This document shows, piece by piece, positions 7,966-17,483 of a stretch of DNA of 64,000 nucleotides. Both the position numbers and the translations under genes were made by a program. A model generated the notes under the pieces. It worked only from the letters and a program-made list of their open reading frames with translations, was not told the origin of the DNA and did no database searches. The DNA is taken from NCBI RefSeq assembly GCF_009914765.1, contig NZ_WYDS01000003.1:224004-288003 (forward strand), read 5' to 3'. The stretch's first letter is position 1, and every line of letters starts with the position of its first letter. Source of the stretch: Halodesulfovibrio sp. MK-HDV. GTDB lineage: Bacteria; Desulfobacterota; Desulfovibrionia; Desulfovibrionales; Desulfovibrionaceae.

Positions 7966-9861
7966 TTAGCTAGCTTTTTTGGTCTGTTTTGCTTTCTTTT
8001 TATCCGCACCTTTGTTCGGCACACGAAGCTTTTCTTCAGGAATGTCAGCAGTAATAATTTGACCGCCGCCATATCCACGCTCGCCTGGAGGGATTTCAAA
8101 GTATGGAGAAGCATCTTCATATTTCAGTTCAGGGCGGGTCTCGCCATCTTTCCAGTACGCCAAAGTACGGTTGAGCCATTCTTTGTCGTTACGTGCCGGG
8201 AAGTCTTCACGAGTATGCGCGCCGCGGGATTCAGTACGCATGAGAGCGCCGTATGCAGTACACTGAGCAAGTTTGAGCATGCCCGGCATTCTGAGAGCCA
8301 ATGAGATTTCAGGGTTAAAGCCAATTGCAGTGCCTGTAAGTTTGATATTTTTGGAACGGTCGACCAGTTCCTCAAGCTTATCTACTGCTGCTTGCAGGTC
8401 TTTACCGTTACGGAAAATACCAACGTTATCCATCATGGTGCTGTGCATTTCGTCACGCAACTGGATAGCGCTTTCTTGTTTGCTACTGCTCTTGGTCATT
8501 TCCATAATGCGTGCTGCCACTTTTGTGTGGGCATCGTTAATGGCAGACTGCTTGAAATCAACAGTGTGACCCTGCAGGAACTCAACAATTTTCTTACCAA
8601 CATAGCGGCCAGCAACAACGGTTTCTGCAAGGGAGTTGCCGCCTAAGCGGTTAAATCCGTGCATATCCCAACATGCTGCTTCACCAGCGGAGAATAGACC
8701 GTTAAGGCCGTAGGCTGCGCCGTCTCTGTTGGTACGGATACCACCCATAGAATAATGCTGAGTAGGGCGGACTGGGATGAGGTCGTGGATCGGGTTAACA
8801 CCGAGGAAGTTAGTACAGATGTCGTATACTTCACGGAGCTTAGTGGTAATGTGTTTCTCACCGAGATGGCGGATATCAAGCCAGAGATGATCGCCATATG
8901 GAGATTTAACCCCGAGTCCTTTGCGGATGTGTTCCTGCATACGGCGGGATACAACGTCACGGGAAGCAAGTTCTGCTTTTTCCGGTTCGTAATCCGGCAT
9001 AAAGCGATATTCGTTTACGTCCAGCAGGGTACCACCATCACCGCGGCAACCTTCTGTTACGAGAATGTCGGTAGGTACTGTACCAGTTGGGTGGAACTGG
9101 ATAGCTTCCATGTTACCCATTGGTACGAGTCCGGTATCAAGTGCTGCAATCTGGCCGCCACCGTCACAGATAACTGCGTTGGTAGTAGCTCTGTAGATGC
9201 GACCGTAACCACCGGTAGCAATCAATGTTGCTGTAGCAAGATACGCTTTTAATTCACCAGTTTTCAGACAACGAACGATTGCGCCAAGGCAGTTTTCACC
9301 ATCATGAATAAGTGCTTCAGCCTGAGTACGGTCATGAATACCTACTGCATAGCGTAAACACATAGAATCAAGTGTGTTCAAAACAGAGCGGCCTGTACCG
9401 TCAGCGGTGTAACAGGTACGCCATTTTGCGGTGCCACCAAATGCGCGAGCGTGGATGAGGCCGTGCTTATCGAGTTTTTCTTCAGCGTCAAATGGCTTAC
9501 CACCTTTGTAGTAAGTATGAACGCCTGCTTCTACGCGGTTCCAAGGCACACCCCAGTGAGCAACTTCACGCATTACAATCGGAGCGGTGTCTGCAAAAAT
9601 TCGTGCAACTTCCTGATCACAACCCCAGTCAGAACCTTTTACGGTATCAGCAAAGTGAATGTCCGGACAGTCGCCGTCACCCATAATTGCGTTACCAAGT
9701 GCCGCCTGCATGCCACCCTGAGCAGCAGATGAGTGAGAACGGCGCGGTGGAACGATTGAAAGACAAGTTACATCAAAACCAGCCTTAGCAGCTTCTACAG
9801 CAACGCGTTCCCCGGCAAGTCCTGCGCCTATACAGAGTAAATCACTATAAATAATTTGCAT
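7966..9861 (-). CDS. frdA: fumarate reductase flavoprotein subunit
   Basis: FrdA is the catalytic subunit, reducing fumarate to succinate on covalently bound FAD. Among 631 residues the dinucleotide fold is GAGLAGERVAVEAAK (from residue 12), followed by SHSSAAQGGMQAALG with the His that would bind FAD, and the active-site regions HPTGTVPTDILVTEGCRGDGG-like and TQHYSMGGIRTN. The C-terminus ends in a Lys-rich tail (DKKKAKQTKKAS). It lies between frdC and frdB, the frdCAB order I know from Wolinella and Desulfovibrio gigas. The enzyme could also run as a succinate dehydrogenase. Confidence 0.96.
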   Translation of the reverse strand: MQIIYSDLLCIGAGLAGERVAVEAAKAGFDVTCLSIVPPRRSHSSAAQGGMQAALGNAIMGDGDCPDIHFADTVKGSDWGCDQEVARIFADTAPIVMREVAHWGVPWNRVEAGVHTYYKGGKPFDAEEKLDKHGLIHARAFGGTAKWRTCYTADGTGRSVLNTLDSMCLRYAVGIHDRTQAEALIHDGENCLGAIVRCLKTGELKAYLATATLIATGGYGRIYRATTNAVICDGGGQIAALDTGLVPMGNMEAIQFHPTGTVPTDILVTEGCRGDGGTLLDVNEYRFMPDYEPEKAELASRDVVSRRMQEHIRKGLGVKSPYGDHLWLDIRHLGEKHITTKLREVYDICTNFLGVNPIHDLIPVRPTQHYSMGGIRTNRDGAAYGLNGLFSAGEAACWDMHGFNRLGGNSLAETVVAGRYVGKKIVEFLQGHTVDFKQSAINDAHTKVAARIMEMTKSSSKQESAIQLRDEMHSTMMDNVGIFRNGKDLQAAVDKLEELVDRSKNIKLTGTAIGFNPEISLALRMPGMLKLAQCTAYGALMRTESRGAHTREDFPARNDKEWLNRTLAYWKDGETRPELKYEDASPYFEIPPGERGYGGGQIITADIPEEKLRVPNKGADKKKAKQTKKAS

Positions 9862-9889
9862 GAGATAATCCTGTTAATCTAGTTGGCAG

Positions 9890-10543
9890 TTAAACCGTAA
9901 GGAACAAAAAGCGGATAAGTGTAATCAGACCAATGGAGATAAAACCAATCATCATGTAATTTTCAAGACGCTGGTACCATTTGCGGTTTGCTTTAGTAAT
10001 GAACCCGTACTTTACGCCAATACGATAGAAGCCGATGCCAACATGAATTTCGGCAAGAGGAAGAAGAACAAGGTAGAATGGAAGCCAAGTTCCACTCTGG
10101 ATACGTGCAGCACTTTTTACTGCAGTAATAGGAAGATCTGTAAGAACGACCCACATGTGAATGGAGGCCATAACAAGAATAAGAAGAGCTGTTACAACCT
10201 GAGCAAGCCAGAGCCAGGTGTCTTTGTGGTGCATCATTACGCTATGTTTTACGAAAGCATTTGATTCCTCTGCACGCCAAGGCATTTTACGAGCAGCGAG
10301 AATGAAATGTGTAAAAATAAGCAGGCCGATAAGTGGGCCCCCAACCTGTGCCATGTAGGTGGTTTCAAAGAACCACGCAATGGCATCCATTACTTTGGGG
10401 CTTATGAGTACACTTGATACGAGCATTAAGTGCGCCCAAAGGAAAACTATAAGCAAAACTCCTGACAACATTTGCATGACGTCAAGGCGTCCTACTCCGG
10501 CTCCGTTTTTTCTTACATGTAGCGTAAGCGTACTAGCATCCAT
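9890..10543 (-). CDS. frdC: fumarate reductase cytochrome b subunit, di-heme type
   Basis: This 217-residue membrane subunit anchors FrdAB and oxidises menaquinol. Five hydrophobic helices are visible. Histidines H38, H79, H129 and H167 lie in successive helices, the pattern of the four axial ligands of the two hemes b in the Wolinella-type enzyme. The ATG at 10543 follows a near-perfect AAGGAGAG. It is the first gene of the seven-gene dicarboxylate run, behind a leader of more than 130 bases that can fold extensively. Confidence 0.93.
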   Translation of the reverse strand: MDASTLTLHVRKNGAGVGRLDVMQMLSGVLLIVFLWAHLMLVSSVLISPKVMDAIAWFFETTYMAQVGGPLIGLLIFTHFILAARKMPWRAEESNAFVKHSVMMHHKDTWLWLAQVVTALLILVMASIHMWVVLTDLPITAVKSAARIQSGTWLPFYLVLLPLAEIHVGIGFYRIGVKYGFITKANRKWYQRLENYMMIGFISIGLITLIRFLFLTV

Positions 10544-10546
10544 GGT

Positions 10547-10678
10547 CTCTCCTTAGCAGGTAACTTGTGGTGCAGAGGGATAAAAGAACTGTTGATGATA
10601 ACTTTCAAACAGTTCTGCTTAGTTCTGCACCGTTAGTGTTGAGCGGTAACCCATTAATTTGGGTCGTTGTTACCTGCT
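10547..10678 (-). promoter_or_regulatory. structured 5' leader of the frd-fum operon
   Basis: Three nested inverted repeats face one another: 10 bp (10555-10564 with 10669-10678, AGCAGGTAAC/GTTACCTGCT), 7 bp (10569-10575 with 10625-10631) and 9 bp (10585-10593 with 10608-10616). On the transcript the last arm of the outer stem abuts the AAGGAG ribosome binding site of frdC. The 5' arm can alternatively pair locally with GTTACC at 10650-10645. This suggests a switchable leader; no known riboswitch class was recognised. Confidence 0.5.
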
Positions 10679-10830
10679 TAAGAGCATGGAGCATGCCAAA
10701 AAATATAAAAAGCGCAAATTGAATAAAAACAGACACTTAATATTGTTTGATTAATGAAATATAACAGTAATTTTCTTGTGGGGCAGGAAAACTCTCCTCT
10801 TTGATAAGAAAAGAATGTCTCATAAATATA

Positions 10831-10864
10831 AAATGGCTGTCCTACATATGTAGGACAGCCATTT
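10831..10864. terminator. 34-bp perfect palindrome, probable terminator of the kinase/regulator pair
   Basis: The sequence is perfectly self-complementary over 34 bases (arms AAATGGCTGTCCTACAT). It lies 120 bases downstream of the response regulator stop and upstream of the frdC leader. T-richness follows on both sides but there is no strong T run, so it could act in either direction. Confidence 0.6.
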
Positions 10865-10983
10865 AATTTTGAGAAAGATAGTGATGAATAAGCCGCGAGG
10901 CTACGGAAAAAACATGCTGGTCTCGCTAATAAAAGGTTCTTAAGCCGCCGGAGGCAAACTCCCCCTAAATAAACCAAGTCGAC

Positions 10984-12408
10984 TTATTTAATATGATGTT
11001 TTTTGAGCAACGCATATAAGCGGGACTGAGATAACCCTGAAAGCTCGACAGCCTGTTTGATGGAACCTCTAGTAGAGTTGAGTAGCTGTGTTAGATAGCT
11101 GTGCTCTGCTTTTTCGATCACTGCATTCCTGTGTTCCTGCATGGTAGGAAGTCCTTCATCGCTGGCTTCATAGGAGAAGTTTGAAGGCAATCCTTCTTTA
11201 GGAGATTCGTGCGGGGTTATTCTGCTTTTAGCAAGACGAGCACGAAGAGCAGGCGGTAGATGCTTGATGAAAATACGTGATTCATTGCGGGATGTTGAGA
11301 CCATAAACTCAACGGCATTGACCAGTTCTCGAATGTTTCCTGGCCAATCGTAATCTTCCAGTGTGGTGAGAACGCTTGGGTTGAATGCCTTGGAATTGAG
11401 TCCATTCCTCTTGAAGAAGAGCGTCATGTAATGGTCGATGAGCAGTGAAATATCTTCGCGTCGTTCGCGTAATGGCGGAAGTGTGATTTTTGCAGAGCAG
11501 ATACGGAATGCTAAATCTGTTCGAAATGTGTTTTCTTTCTGCATTGTATCGAGATTTCTGTTGGTCGCGGAAATGAGTCGGAAGTTACACGGTACTTCTT
11601 TCTTGCTGCCAAGTGGGCGAACTTTTCGCTCTTGAAGAACTCGCAAGAAAACTTTTTGGGTGGCAAGAGGCAGTTCTCCTATTTCATCAAGGAAGAGAGT
11701 ACCGTTGTTCGCTTGCAGAATAAGGCCTTCTTTATCCTGCAACGCACCTGTAAAGGTGCCTTTTTCGTGCCCGAAAAGAATGGTTTCAATCAAATTCTCG
11801 GGCAAGGCTGCACAGTCTACGACGATAAAGGGTCCTTTGCTGCGCGCGCTGTTGTTGTGCAAGGCGCGTGCGAAAAGTTCTTTACCTGTTCCTGTTTCGC
11901 CGGAAAGCAGAACGTTCATGTCGCTGGCCGCAAGTTTTCCAATTTGCTCCAGACTGCGTGTGATTGCGCTGCTTTCGCCAATAATGTTTTCCCTGCGGAG
12001 TGCCTGAATCTGGCGAACTTTTCGGGATGAAAGTTTGTCGGAACGATATTCCAATGCGTTGGAAAGGGTGTCCATAATCGTGTGGATTGAATCACCCTTT
12101 TCTATATAATCCCATGCGCCATTGGAGATAGCCAGTTCCGCAGCATCAGGGTCACCATTACCGGTTATGATAATGAGCTCCGGATGTGCCGGTTGATTCA
12201 TAATGTCGGTGATAATGTCCATGCCGTTTCCGTCTGGCAGCTGGACATCAAGAAACACAGCATCAAATTCTTTCTGTGTTGCTTTTTGCAGGGCATCATG
12301 AATCGTAGCAGCTGAGTCCGCAGCATACCCGAGATGGCGTGCTGCGCGGCAAAGCGCATACGTTACGTCAGGATCATCATCAATTATGAGTATTGCTGGT
12401 GTATTCAT
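10984..12408 (-). CDS. NtrC-type sigma54-dependent response regulator
   Basis: The 474-residue protein has a receiver domain (IDDDPD near the N-terminus, phospho-acceptor Asp in FLDVQLPDGNG, Lys in the DYIEKG segment), an AAA+ domain (Walker A GETGTGKE, Walker B GTLFLDEIGE, arginine-finger region) and a C-terminal Fis-type helix-turn-helix. The sigma54-contact loop reads GTFTGA instead of the canonical GAFTGA. I chose ATG 12408 (MNTPAILIIDDDP) because it follows AAGGAA. It overlaps the kinase gene by 29 bases, so the pair is translationally coupled. Target genes are not visible. Confidence 0.92.
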   Translation of the reverse strand: MNTPAILIIDDDPDVTYALCRAARHLGYAADSAATIHDALQKATQKEFDAVFLDVQLPDGNGMDIITDIMNQPAHPELIIITGNGDPDAAELAISNGAWDYIEKGDSIHTIMDTLSNALEYRSDKLSSRKVRQIQALRRENIIGESSAITRSLEQIGKLAASDMNVLLSGETGTGKELFARALHNNSARSKGPFIVVDCAALPENLIETILFGHEKGTFTGALQDKEGLILQANNGTLFLDEIGELPLATQKVFLRVLQERKVRPLGSKKEVPCNFRLISATNRNLDTMQKENTFRTDLAFRICSAKITLPPLRERREDISLLIDHYMTLFFKRNGLNSKAFNPSVLTTLEDYDWPGNIRELVNAVEFMVSTSRNESRIFIKHLPPALRARLAKSRITPHESPKEGLPSNFSYEASDEGLPTMQEHRNAVIEKAEHSYLTQLLNSTRGSIKQAVELSGLSQSRLYALLKKHHIK

Positions 12409-14299
12409 GAGGTTCCTTATCTGTTGAGCAGGATTCGTCGAGCAAATGGCGCACCGCTTCACACAGGAGCGCGGGCTCGAACGGCTTTGAGAAGAACTTG
12501 GTTACACCGAGGTCTTCCCATTCGGATGGAGTTTCAGCGCATAAATCGCTTCCTTCCAATCCACTATATAAAATCGTCGGCATGTTCGGCTTAACTGAAT
12601 GGATCTCTTTAATGAGTTCTGTACCAGTTAAGTGTGGCATCATCTGGTCTGTTAACAGCAGATCAAAATTTTCGGGGGCAGCGCTGAACGCCGCAAGTGC
12701 ATCTCTGCTGTTGGTGAAAAGTGATACGTTGTAGCCGTAGTGGGAAAATAGTTTTTCTACAGGGTAGGCCAGATCTTTATCGTCATCCACAAAGAGGATG
12801 GACTCTGTTCCGCCCTGAACTTGAATTACGTTGAGCGGCTGTGGTGCTTCTTCTTCAGATTTTCCTGCGTACGGCAGAAGTACTGTGAAGGATGTTCCCA
12901 CATCCGGTGTGCTTTCAACGCTGATGTGTCCTTTGTTTTGCTTAATAATAGAAGATATTACGGAAAGTCCTAGTCCTGTTCCCCCTACTTTTTTACGGGT
13001 TGTATAGAATGGATCAAATATTTGATCGATTAAGTGCTGCGGAATGCCGGTTCCTGTATCGCGAACTGAGAGAGCAACATAATGGTATGGAGAAATCTTC
13101 ATTTCCTGTGCTTCAGGAAGACTTACTTCACGCACCGATAACTCAATATGCAGACTGCCTTTTGTTCCGTCCATGGCTTGAACAGCGTTAGTGCACAGGT
13201 TCATGAGTATTTGTAAATATTGGTCTGGGTCAGCATAAATAAGAGCGGAATTGCATCTGTTGCGAACAGAAACATCAATGGTCGCTGGGATGAATGATTC
13301 AAGAAGACGCATGCATTCCTGCAAGACAGTAGCAGGACGCATAAGCTGTACGTGGGTACTGTTGCGTGTGCTGAATGCTTTGATTTTCCGCACCAGTGCT
13401 TTACCGCGGTTGGCTGCCTGTAAAATTCGCCGCAAATCTTCATGCGCCGACATACTTTCTTTCATGTCGATGAGCGCAAGCTCACTGCACGATATTATCG
13501 CCCCCAGAATGTTGTTGAAATCGTGCGCAATACCGCCTGCAAAAATACCGATGGCTTCCATTTTCTGTGCATGCCGCAGCTCTCGTTCCATTTGTTTCCA
13601 TGGTTGAACAATGGTGTTGATCATATAGAAACTTGCCGGAACAACTAAAAAGAACAGTACAAAAGTTGTACCCACTGAAACGATTATAATCGCCTTCTGA
13701 ACGTGACTTTCTAACTTCGTAGCAAGTGCGTTTTGTTCGGCATCAATGGTGTCAATATAGGTTCCCGTGGCAATCCAGAAGTCAGTACCGGGGATCATTT
13801 GCGCATATGCGAGCTTTGGGAGTGGAATTTCTTGCCCTGGCTTGGAGAACCAGTAGGTGGTGTATCCGCCGCCTTTTTCGGCGGCTTTTGCAAGATCGGC
13901 AATATATTTGTGACCGTTTTGGTCTTCGTGTTCGAGGCGATTGGTGTTGATGAATTCTTCATGGAGTGGGTGGGCAATGTTTATGCCTTGTGTGTTGTAC
14001 ACAAAATAGTACCCGTCTGTGTCGTAGCGCAGGTCTTTAATAGCTTTTTGAATTTGAGCCTGTTGTTCTTCTTTCGGGATGCTTTTGAGTTGATTACTCA
14101 ACAAATCTGAAATGGTGCGGATGGAGTAGGCAATGCTTCGCTTGTAACCTGTAAGCATGGCTGTTTGGGATTCTACGATCGCGTCTTGCTTCACTTTATT
14201 CATGTAATAAATGTATGTGATGCCGATGGTCGCAGAGAAAAAAAACATAAAGACCAGTAATAACGTGACTCTATTTGTAATCGTCGGTTGGTCAGACAC
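12380..14299 (-). CDS. hybrid sensor histidine kinase with extracellular Cache domain
   Basis: Counted from GTG 14299 the protein has 639 residues. A membrane helix (LLLVFMFFFSATIGIT) is followed by a periplasmic single-Cache domain with the DGYYFVYN signature, a second helix, an HisKA-like H-box (GGIAHDFNNIL), an ATPase domain (DTGTGIP, FDPFYTTR, GGTGLGL) and a C-terminal receiver domain (FVDDD, phospho-acceptor in LLTDQMMP). The GTG has GGAGTAAG at correct distance; the 60 codons upstream look non-coding. Single-Cache domains of this kind often bind small organic acids, so sensing of carboxylates used by the neighbouring frd operon is possible but unproven. Confidence 0.9.
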   Translation of the reverse strand: MSDQPTITNRVTLLLVFMFFFSATIGITYIYYMNKVKQDAIVESQTAMLTGYKRSIAYSIRTISDLLSNQLKSIPKEEQQAQIQKAIKDLRYDTDGYYFVYNTQGINIAHPLHEEFINTNRLEHEDQNGHKYIADLAKAAEKGGGYTTYWFSKPGQEIPLPKLAYAQMIPGTDFWIATGTYIDTIDAEQNALATKLESHVQKAIIIVSVGTTFVLFFLVVPASFYMINTIVQPWKQMERELRHAQKMEAIGIFAGGIAHDFNNILGAIISCSELALIDMKESMSAHEDLRRILQAANRGKALVRKIKAFSTRNSTHVQLMRPATVLQECMRLLESFIPATIDVSVRNRCNSALIYADPDQYLQILMNLCTNAVQAMDGTKGSLHIELSVREVSLPEAQEMKISPYHYVALSVRDTGTGIPQHLIDQIFDPFYTTRKKVGGTGLGLSVISSIIKQNKGHISVESTPDVGTSFTVLLPYAGKSEEEAPQPLNVIQVQGGTESILFVDDDKDLAYPVEKLFSHYGYNVSLFTNSRDALAAFSAAPENFDLLLTDQMMPHLTGTELIKEIHSVKPNMPTILYSGLEGSDLCAETPSEWEDLGVTKFFSKPFEPALLCEAVRHLLDESCSTDKEPHEYTSNTHN

Positions 14300-15152
14300 T
14301 GCACTTACTCCATACGTAATGAAAGAACACGGAGTGACTGTAGGACAAGCTTGAAAAAAGGAAAAGGGGAAGCGGCAACTTTGCAGTTTAGCACTAGTAA
14401 AACCCCCATTATTCGCAGGTTTGGGCAATGCTTGTATGCGTAAAGTAAATGTTTGTAGTCTGTTACGTGTTGTTTTGTAAAGCAATTAAGGATGGAGACT
14501 TCATCAGTGTTTTTTCTAAATGCGAGGACAACAATAACTTCAGCGCTTGTTTTCTTATTTCAGCCAGTGGGTAGTGATCTTTTGGAATGAACGAGTCGCC
14601 GAATATCTCAGTAAAAGATCTAGTGTATTACAAAAGAATACTGAATTTGTAGTTACCAATAAATAGACTGACTGAAGATATTTTGCTTCGGATTTACTCT
14701 GTTATGTTTTTCTCATGCAATATTGAATTTTAAAAAAATGATTATTGCTATATTTACAGGTGAATAAACAATGCATTGTGTAAATAAATTCTTTATAAAA
14801 ATTTTTGAAATAATACTGCATAGAGCTTTATACGTATCAATACATAAAAGAGCTATTTTTTGTATTTAATGTTTCGTTATGCTTTGAATAGCATAAGCTT
14901 TTTTTCAAAAGAAAAAATATAGCTAAGTTGAATGAACTTAAAAAAGGCTGTGGTCGTTTTTTTTTGTTTATATCTTATAAATTCAAACAGTTTATGGAAA
15001 ATATTTTGCAGCTCACTATTATAGTAGTTTTGTGTTTTAACAGTATTCTTCCGAAATTATCTGTTCTTACACATAGCAAAAATTACATGACAGGCTTTCA
15101 ACGGGGAAAGGCGAAATTCTTTGTAAGGTGACTTTGGGGAAGTTACAGTGGC
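14300..15152. other. AT-rich stretch without a convincing gene
   Basis: About 850 bases lie between the kinase start and the next possible gene. Short frames here have poor codon structure. The only clear signal is a plus-strand terminator-like hairpin at 14877-14907 with no gene upstream of it on that strand. Confidence 0.5.
14877..14907 (+). terminator. orphan terminator-like hairpin
   Basis: The stem TTATGCT/AGCATAA has a six-base loop, then GC and seven to eight T. No plus-strand gene ends upstream within 500 bases, so it may close a small RNA or be chance in AT-rich DNA. Confidence 0.45.
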
Positions 15153-15479
15153 CTATTTCTTATACATACATTCACCGTATTTTTTGAAGAAAGCAGGGAT
15201 ATGTGTCTGAAGAGCTGCATCTGCTTGTTTGACGTGTTGTAAAGAAAAGAGTTGGGGGAGCGGGATCGATTGCTCAAAGTATTCAGTTGCACCGTGTAAT
15301 GCTGGGGAATCGTCGGTTTGAAGTGAGCTTTTTGGGTTAGCAGATTTTTCATACAGCGGGGATACGTAAAGACGATGTGCTTGTTGAGGTGACCGGAAGG
15401 TCGCTTGTGTCGTTTCTTGGGCAGATGTCTTTACGGCAATGCTAGATGAAAAAGTGATTGCTCTGGATAGGATTCTCAA
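15153..15479 (-). CDS. possible small hypothetical protein
   Basis: A 108-codon frame opens with TTG and has a balanced composition (PQQAHRLYVSPLYEKS.., C-terminal AFFKKYGECMYKK). No good ribosome binding site precedes the TTG and I do not recognise a family. It is divergent from the secretin gene 42 bases away. It may be real or accidental. Confidence 0.3.
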   Translation of the reverse strand: MRILSRAITFSSSIAVKTSAQETTQATFRSPQQAHRLYVSPLYEKSANPKSSLQTDDSPALHGATEYFEQSIPLPQLFSLQHVKQADAALQTHIPAFFKKYGECMYKK

Positions 15480-15521
15480 GGGAAAACGCCAAACCTTGAC
15501 GTATAGGCTCGTGAATTAAGA

Positions 15522-17483
15522 ATGATGATTGTCAGAAAAATAGTTTGTTTTCTTTTTGCAGTGTTGATTGTCTGCTTTGTGTCCTTTGGACATGTGCGGG
15601 TGGGAATCGCTGCAAAAGGGAGAGATATCAGCATGGGATTTAGGGATGCTGATATTCATGTGCTGATTAGGTTCATAAGTGAACTTACGGGAAAAAATTT
15701 TATTGTTGATAACCGTGTCTGTGGCAATGTCACAATTTATTCTTCTACAAAAATGGACGCTGCTGAAGCGTACAGAGTTTTTGAATCCGTTTTAAAGGTC
15801 AATAAATTTTCCATAGTGCCAAGTGGGCGCACGTATAAAATTTTGCCCATGGCTCTTGCCAAAACGGAGGCTCTTTCTACGCAGGCATCACTATATGCTG
15901 ACGATGATGATGCACCGGAAAGTAATCAACTTGAGACGCAGGTTGTCAGGCTTAAATATTCGAGCGCCATCGAGCTTTCCAAGGTACTAACAAGGGTGGT
16001 GGGATCAAATGGTGTTGTAGTCGCCTACGCACCAGATAACTTACTTATTGTTACCGCGCCGTATTTGCTAAATCTTCAAGTTTCGAAATTGATTAAATCC
16101 ATCGATAAAGAAAAATTTTCTTCACAGGTTAAAAATTTTCCTCTCCAGTTTGGTGACGCTAAAAGCGTTGCTGTCCGCATTAATGCCATTGTCGAAGTTC
16201 AGGTAAAAAAGCAGATAAAGCTTGGTAAAAAGTCTATTTCCATTGTTTTGGCAGATGAGCGAGTCAACGCCGTTGTAGCTCTTGCCGATCCAGAAACAAT
16301 ACTGATTGTGGAGTCGCTAGTTACCACTCTGGATATTAAGACTCCGAAAGGAAAGAGCGGTATTCACACACTGGCTTTGGTAAATGCCAAAGCAGAAGAC
16401 GTGGCAAAGATTGTGAATACGCTGGTTGAACGACAAGGGAGAACAAACGAACAGAAAGTTCTTTCCCGCGAAGTAAAGGTCGTGGCTGATAGCGCAACCA
16501 ATAGCCTTTTACTCACCGCCCGACCAGACGATTTTGATATTCTTGTGGGTATAATTAAGGAACTTGATCTGCCCCGCCGGCAGGTATTTATCGAAGCAGC
16601 AATCATGGAAGCATCAAGTGATTCCAGTTTTAATTTCGGTGTAAACTGGGCTGGAGCACTGGGCGGTGGTAACACACGCCTGATCGGCAGCGCTAATCAT
16701 GGTGACGGTTCTATATCAGTACCTAATGAGGGCTCAGCAGGTTTTGTTGGTTTCCCTTCAGGCTCATCGATTGGCGCTGTACTGACGGATGCATTCAGCA
16801 TTGGTGGCACCCCGTATAGCATTCAATCCATTTTAAGTGTTGTGAAAGGGAACAACGCGTTTACTCTTCTTTCAACGCCACAGTTACTAACTTTGAATAA
16901 TGAAGAAGCACGGGTTGATATTGTCGATAACATTCCGTTTGTTAAACAGTCTGTGGTCACAACAATTAACAGTGTCAGCACGCAGAGTGTTGATTACAAA
17001 GACGTGGGTGTGAAGTTGAAAATTACTCCAAGGATTGGATCGAACGGGACATTGCTTCTTAATGTTAATCAGGAAGTCAGTCGCGTTGTAAATTCGTTGA
17101 TTGCCTTGGGACAGGGGCAAAGTATTATTGCGCCGACCACCCGTAAGCGAGAGGTGGAAACCATTATTCGTATGGTGGATGGTCAGACTGCTGTTATAGC
17201 GGGGTTGTTAGGTAAAGATGATTCCAGCAATAATTCTTCTACGCCTTGGTTGGGGGATATTCCTGTACTCGGCTGGCTTTTTAAACAGAAGAAAAAATCC
17301 AGCGCAACAACTCATCTGTATATTTTCATTTCTGCCCGCATCATTAATACAGTGGAAGAAACAGAGCGTTTGACTCTTGAAAAAGAACGGAAATTCCTTT
17401 CTTTTCGGATAGGGGAAGGCGGTGATGGTGTTCCAATAATGAGTGAGCCGCGCCTGATGCCGCCTGTGATGATACTGAAATAG
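15522..17483 (+). CDS. gspD: type II secretion-type secretin (GspD-like), isolated gene
   Basis: The 653-residue protein would form an outer-membrane ring. A signal peptide (hydrophobic to about residue 30) is followed by the N0 domain (ISMGFRDADIHVLIRFI), three N-type repeats (residues about 125-350) and a secretin domain with IVDNIPFVKQ, ITPRIGSNGTLLL and GDIPVLGWLFKQK. The C-terminus ends shortly after the secretin fold without an obvious pilotin-binding S-domain. No other gsp or pil gene is in the window, so it is either an orphan secretin or works with machinery elsewhere. The start may be either ATG of an ATG-ATG pair; the ribosome binding site is weak. Confidence 0.88.
   Translation: MMIVRKIVCFLFAVLIVCFVSFGHVRVGIAAKGRDISMGFRDADIHVLIRFISELTGKNFIVDNRVCGNVTIYSSTKMDAAEAYRVFESVLKVNKFSIVPSGRTYKILPMALAKTEALSTQASLYADDDDAPESNQLETQVVRLKYSSAIELSKVLTRVVGSNGVVVAYAPDNLLIVTAPYLLNLQVSKLIKSIDKEKFSSQVKNFPLQFGDAKSVAVRINAIVEVQVKKQIKLGKKSISIVLADERVNAVVALADPETILIVESLVTTLDIKTPKGKSGIHTLALVNAKAEDVAKIVNTLVERQGRTNEQKVLSREVKVVADSATNSLLLTARPDDFDILVGIIKELDLPRRQVFIEAAIMEASSDSSFNFGVNWAGALGGGNTRLIGSANHGDGSISVPNEGSAGFVGFPSGSSIGAVLTDAFSIGGTPYSIQSILSVVKGNNAFTLLSTPQLLTLNNEEARVDIVDNIPFVKQSVVTTINSVSTQSVDYKDVGVKLKITPRIGSNGTLLLNVNQEVSRVVNSLIALGQGQSIIAPTTRKREVETIIRMVDGQTAVIAGLLGKDDSSNNSSTPWLGDIPVLGWLFKQKKKSSATTHLYIFISARIINTVEETERLTLEKERKFLSFRIGEGGDGVPIMSEPRLMPPVMILK

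Noticed and set aside
12463..14485. Kinase start at 14485 instead of 14299
   Set aside because: The extra 62 codons have non-protein-like composition and no ribosome binding site, whereas GTG 14299 follows GGAGTAAG and precedes the first membrane helix.
14928..15131. A 67-codon plus frame
   Set aside because: It is short, lies in AT-rich DNA right after a terminator-like hairpin, and its hydrophobic composition reflects base content.
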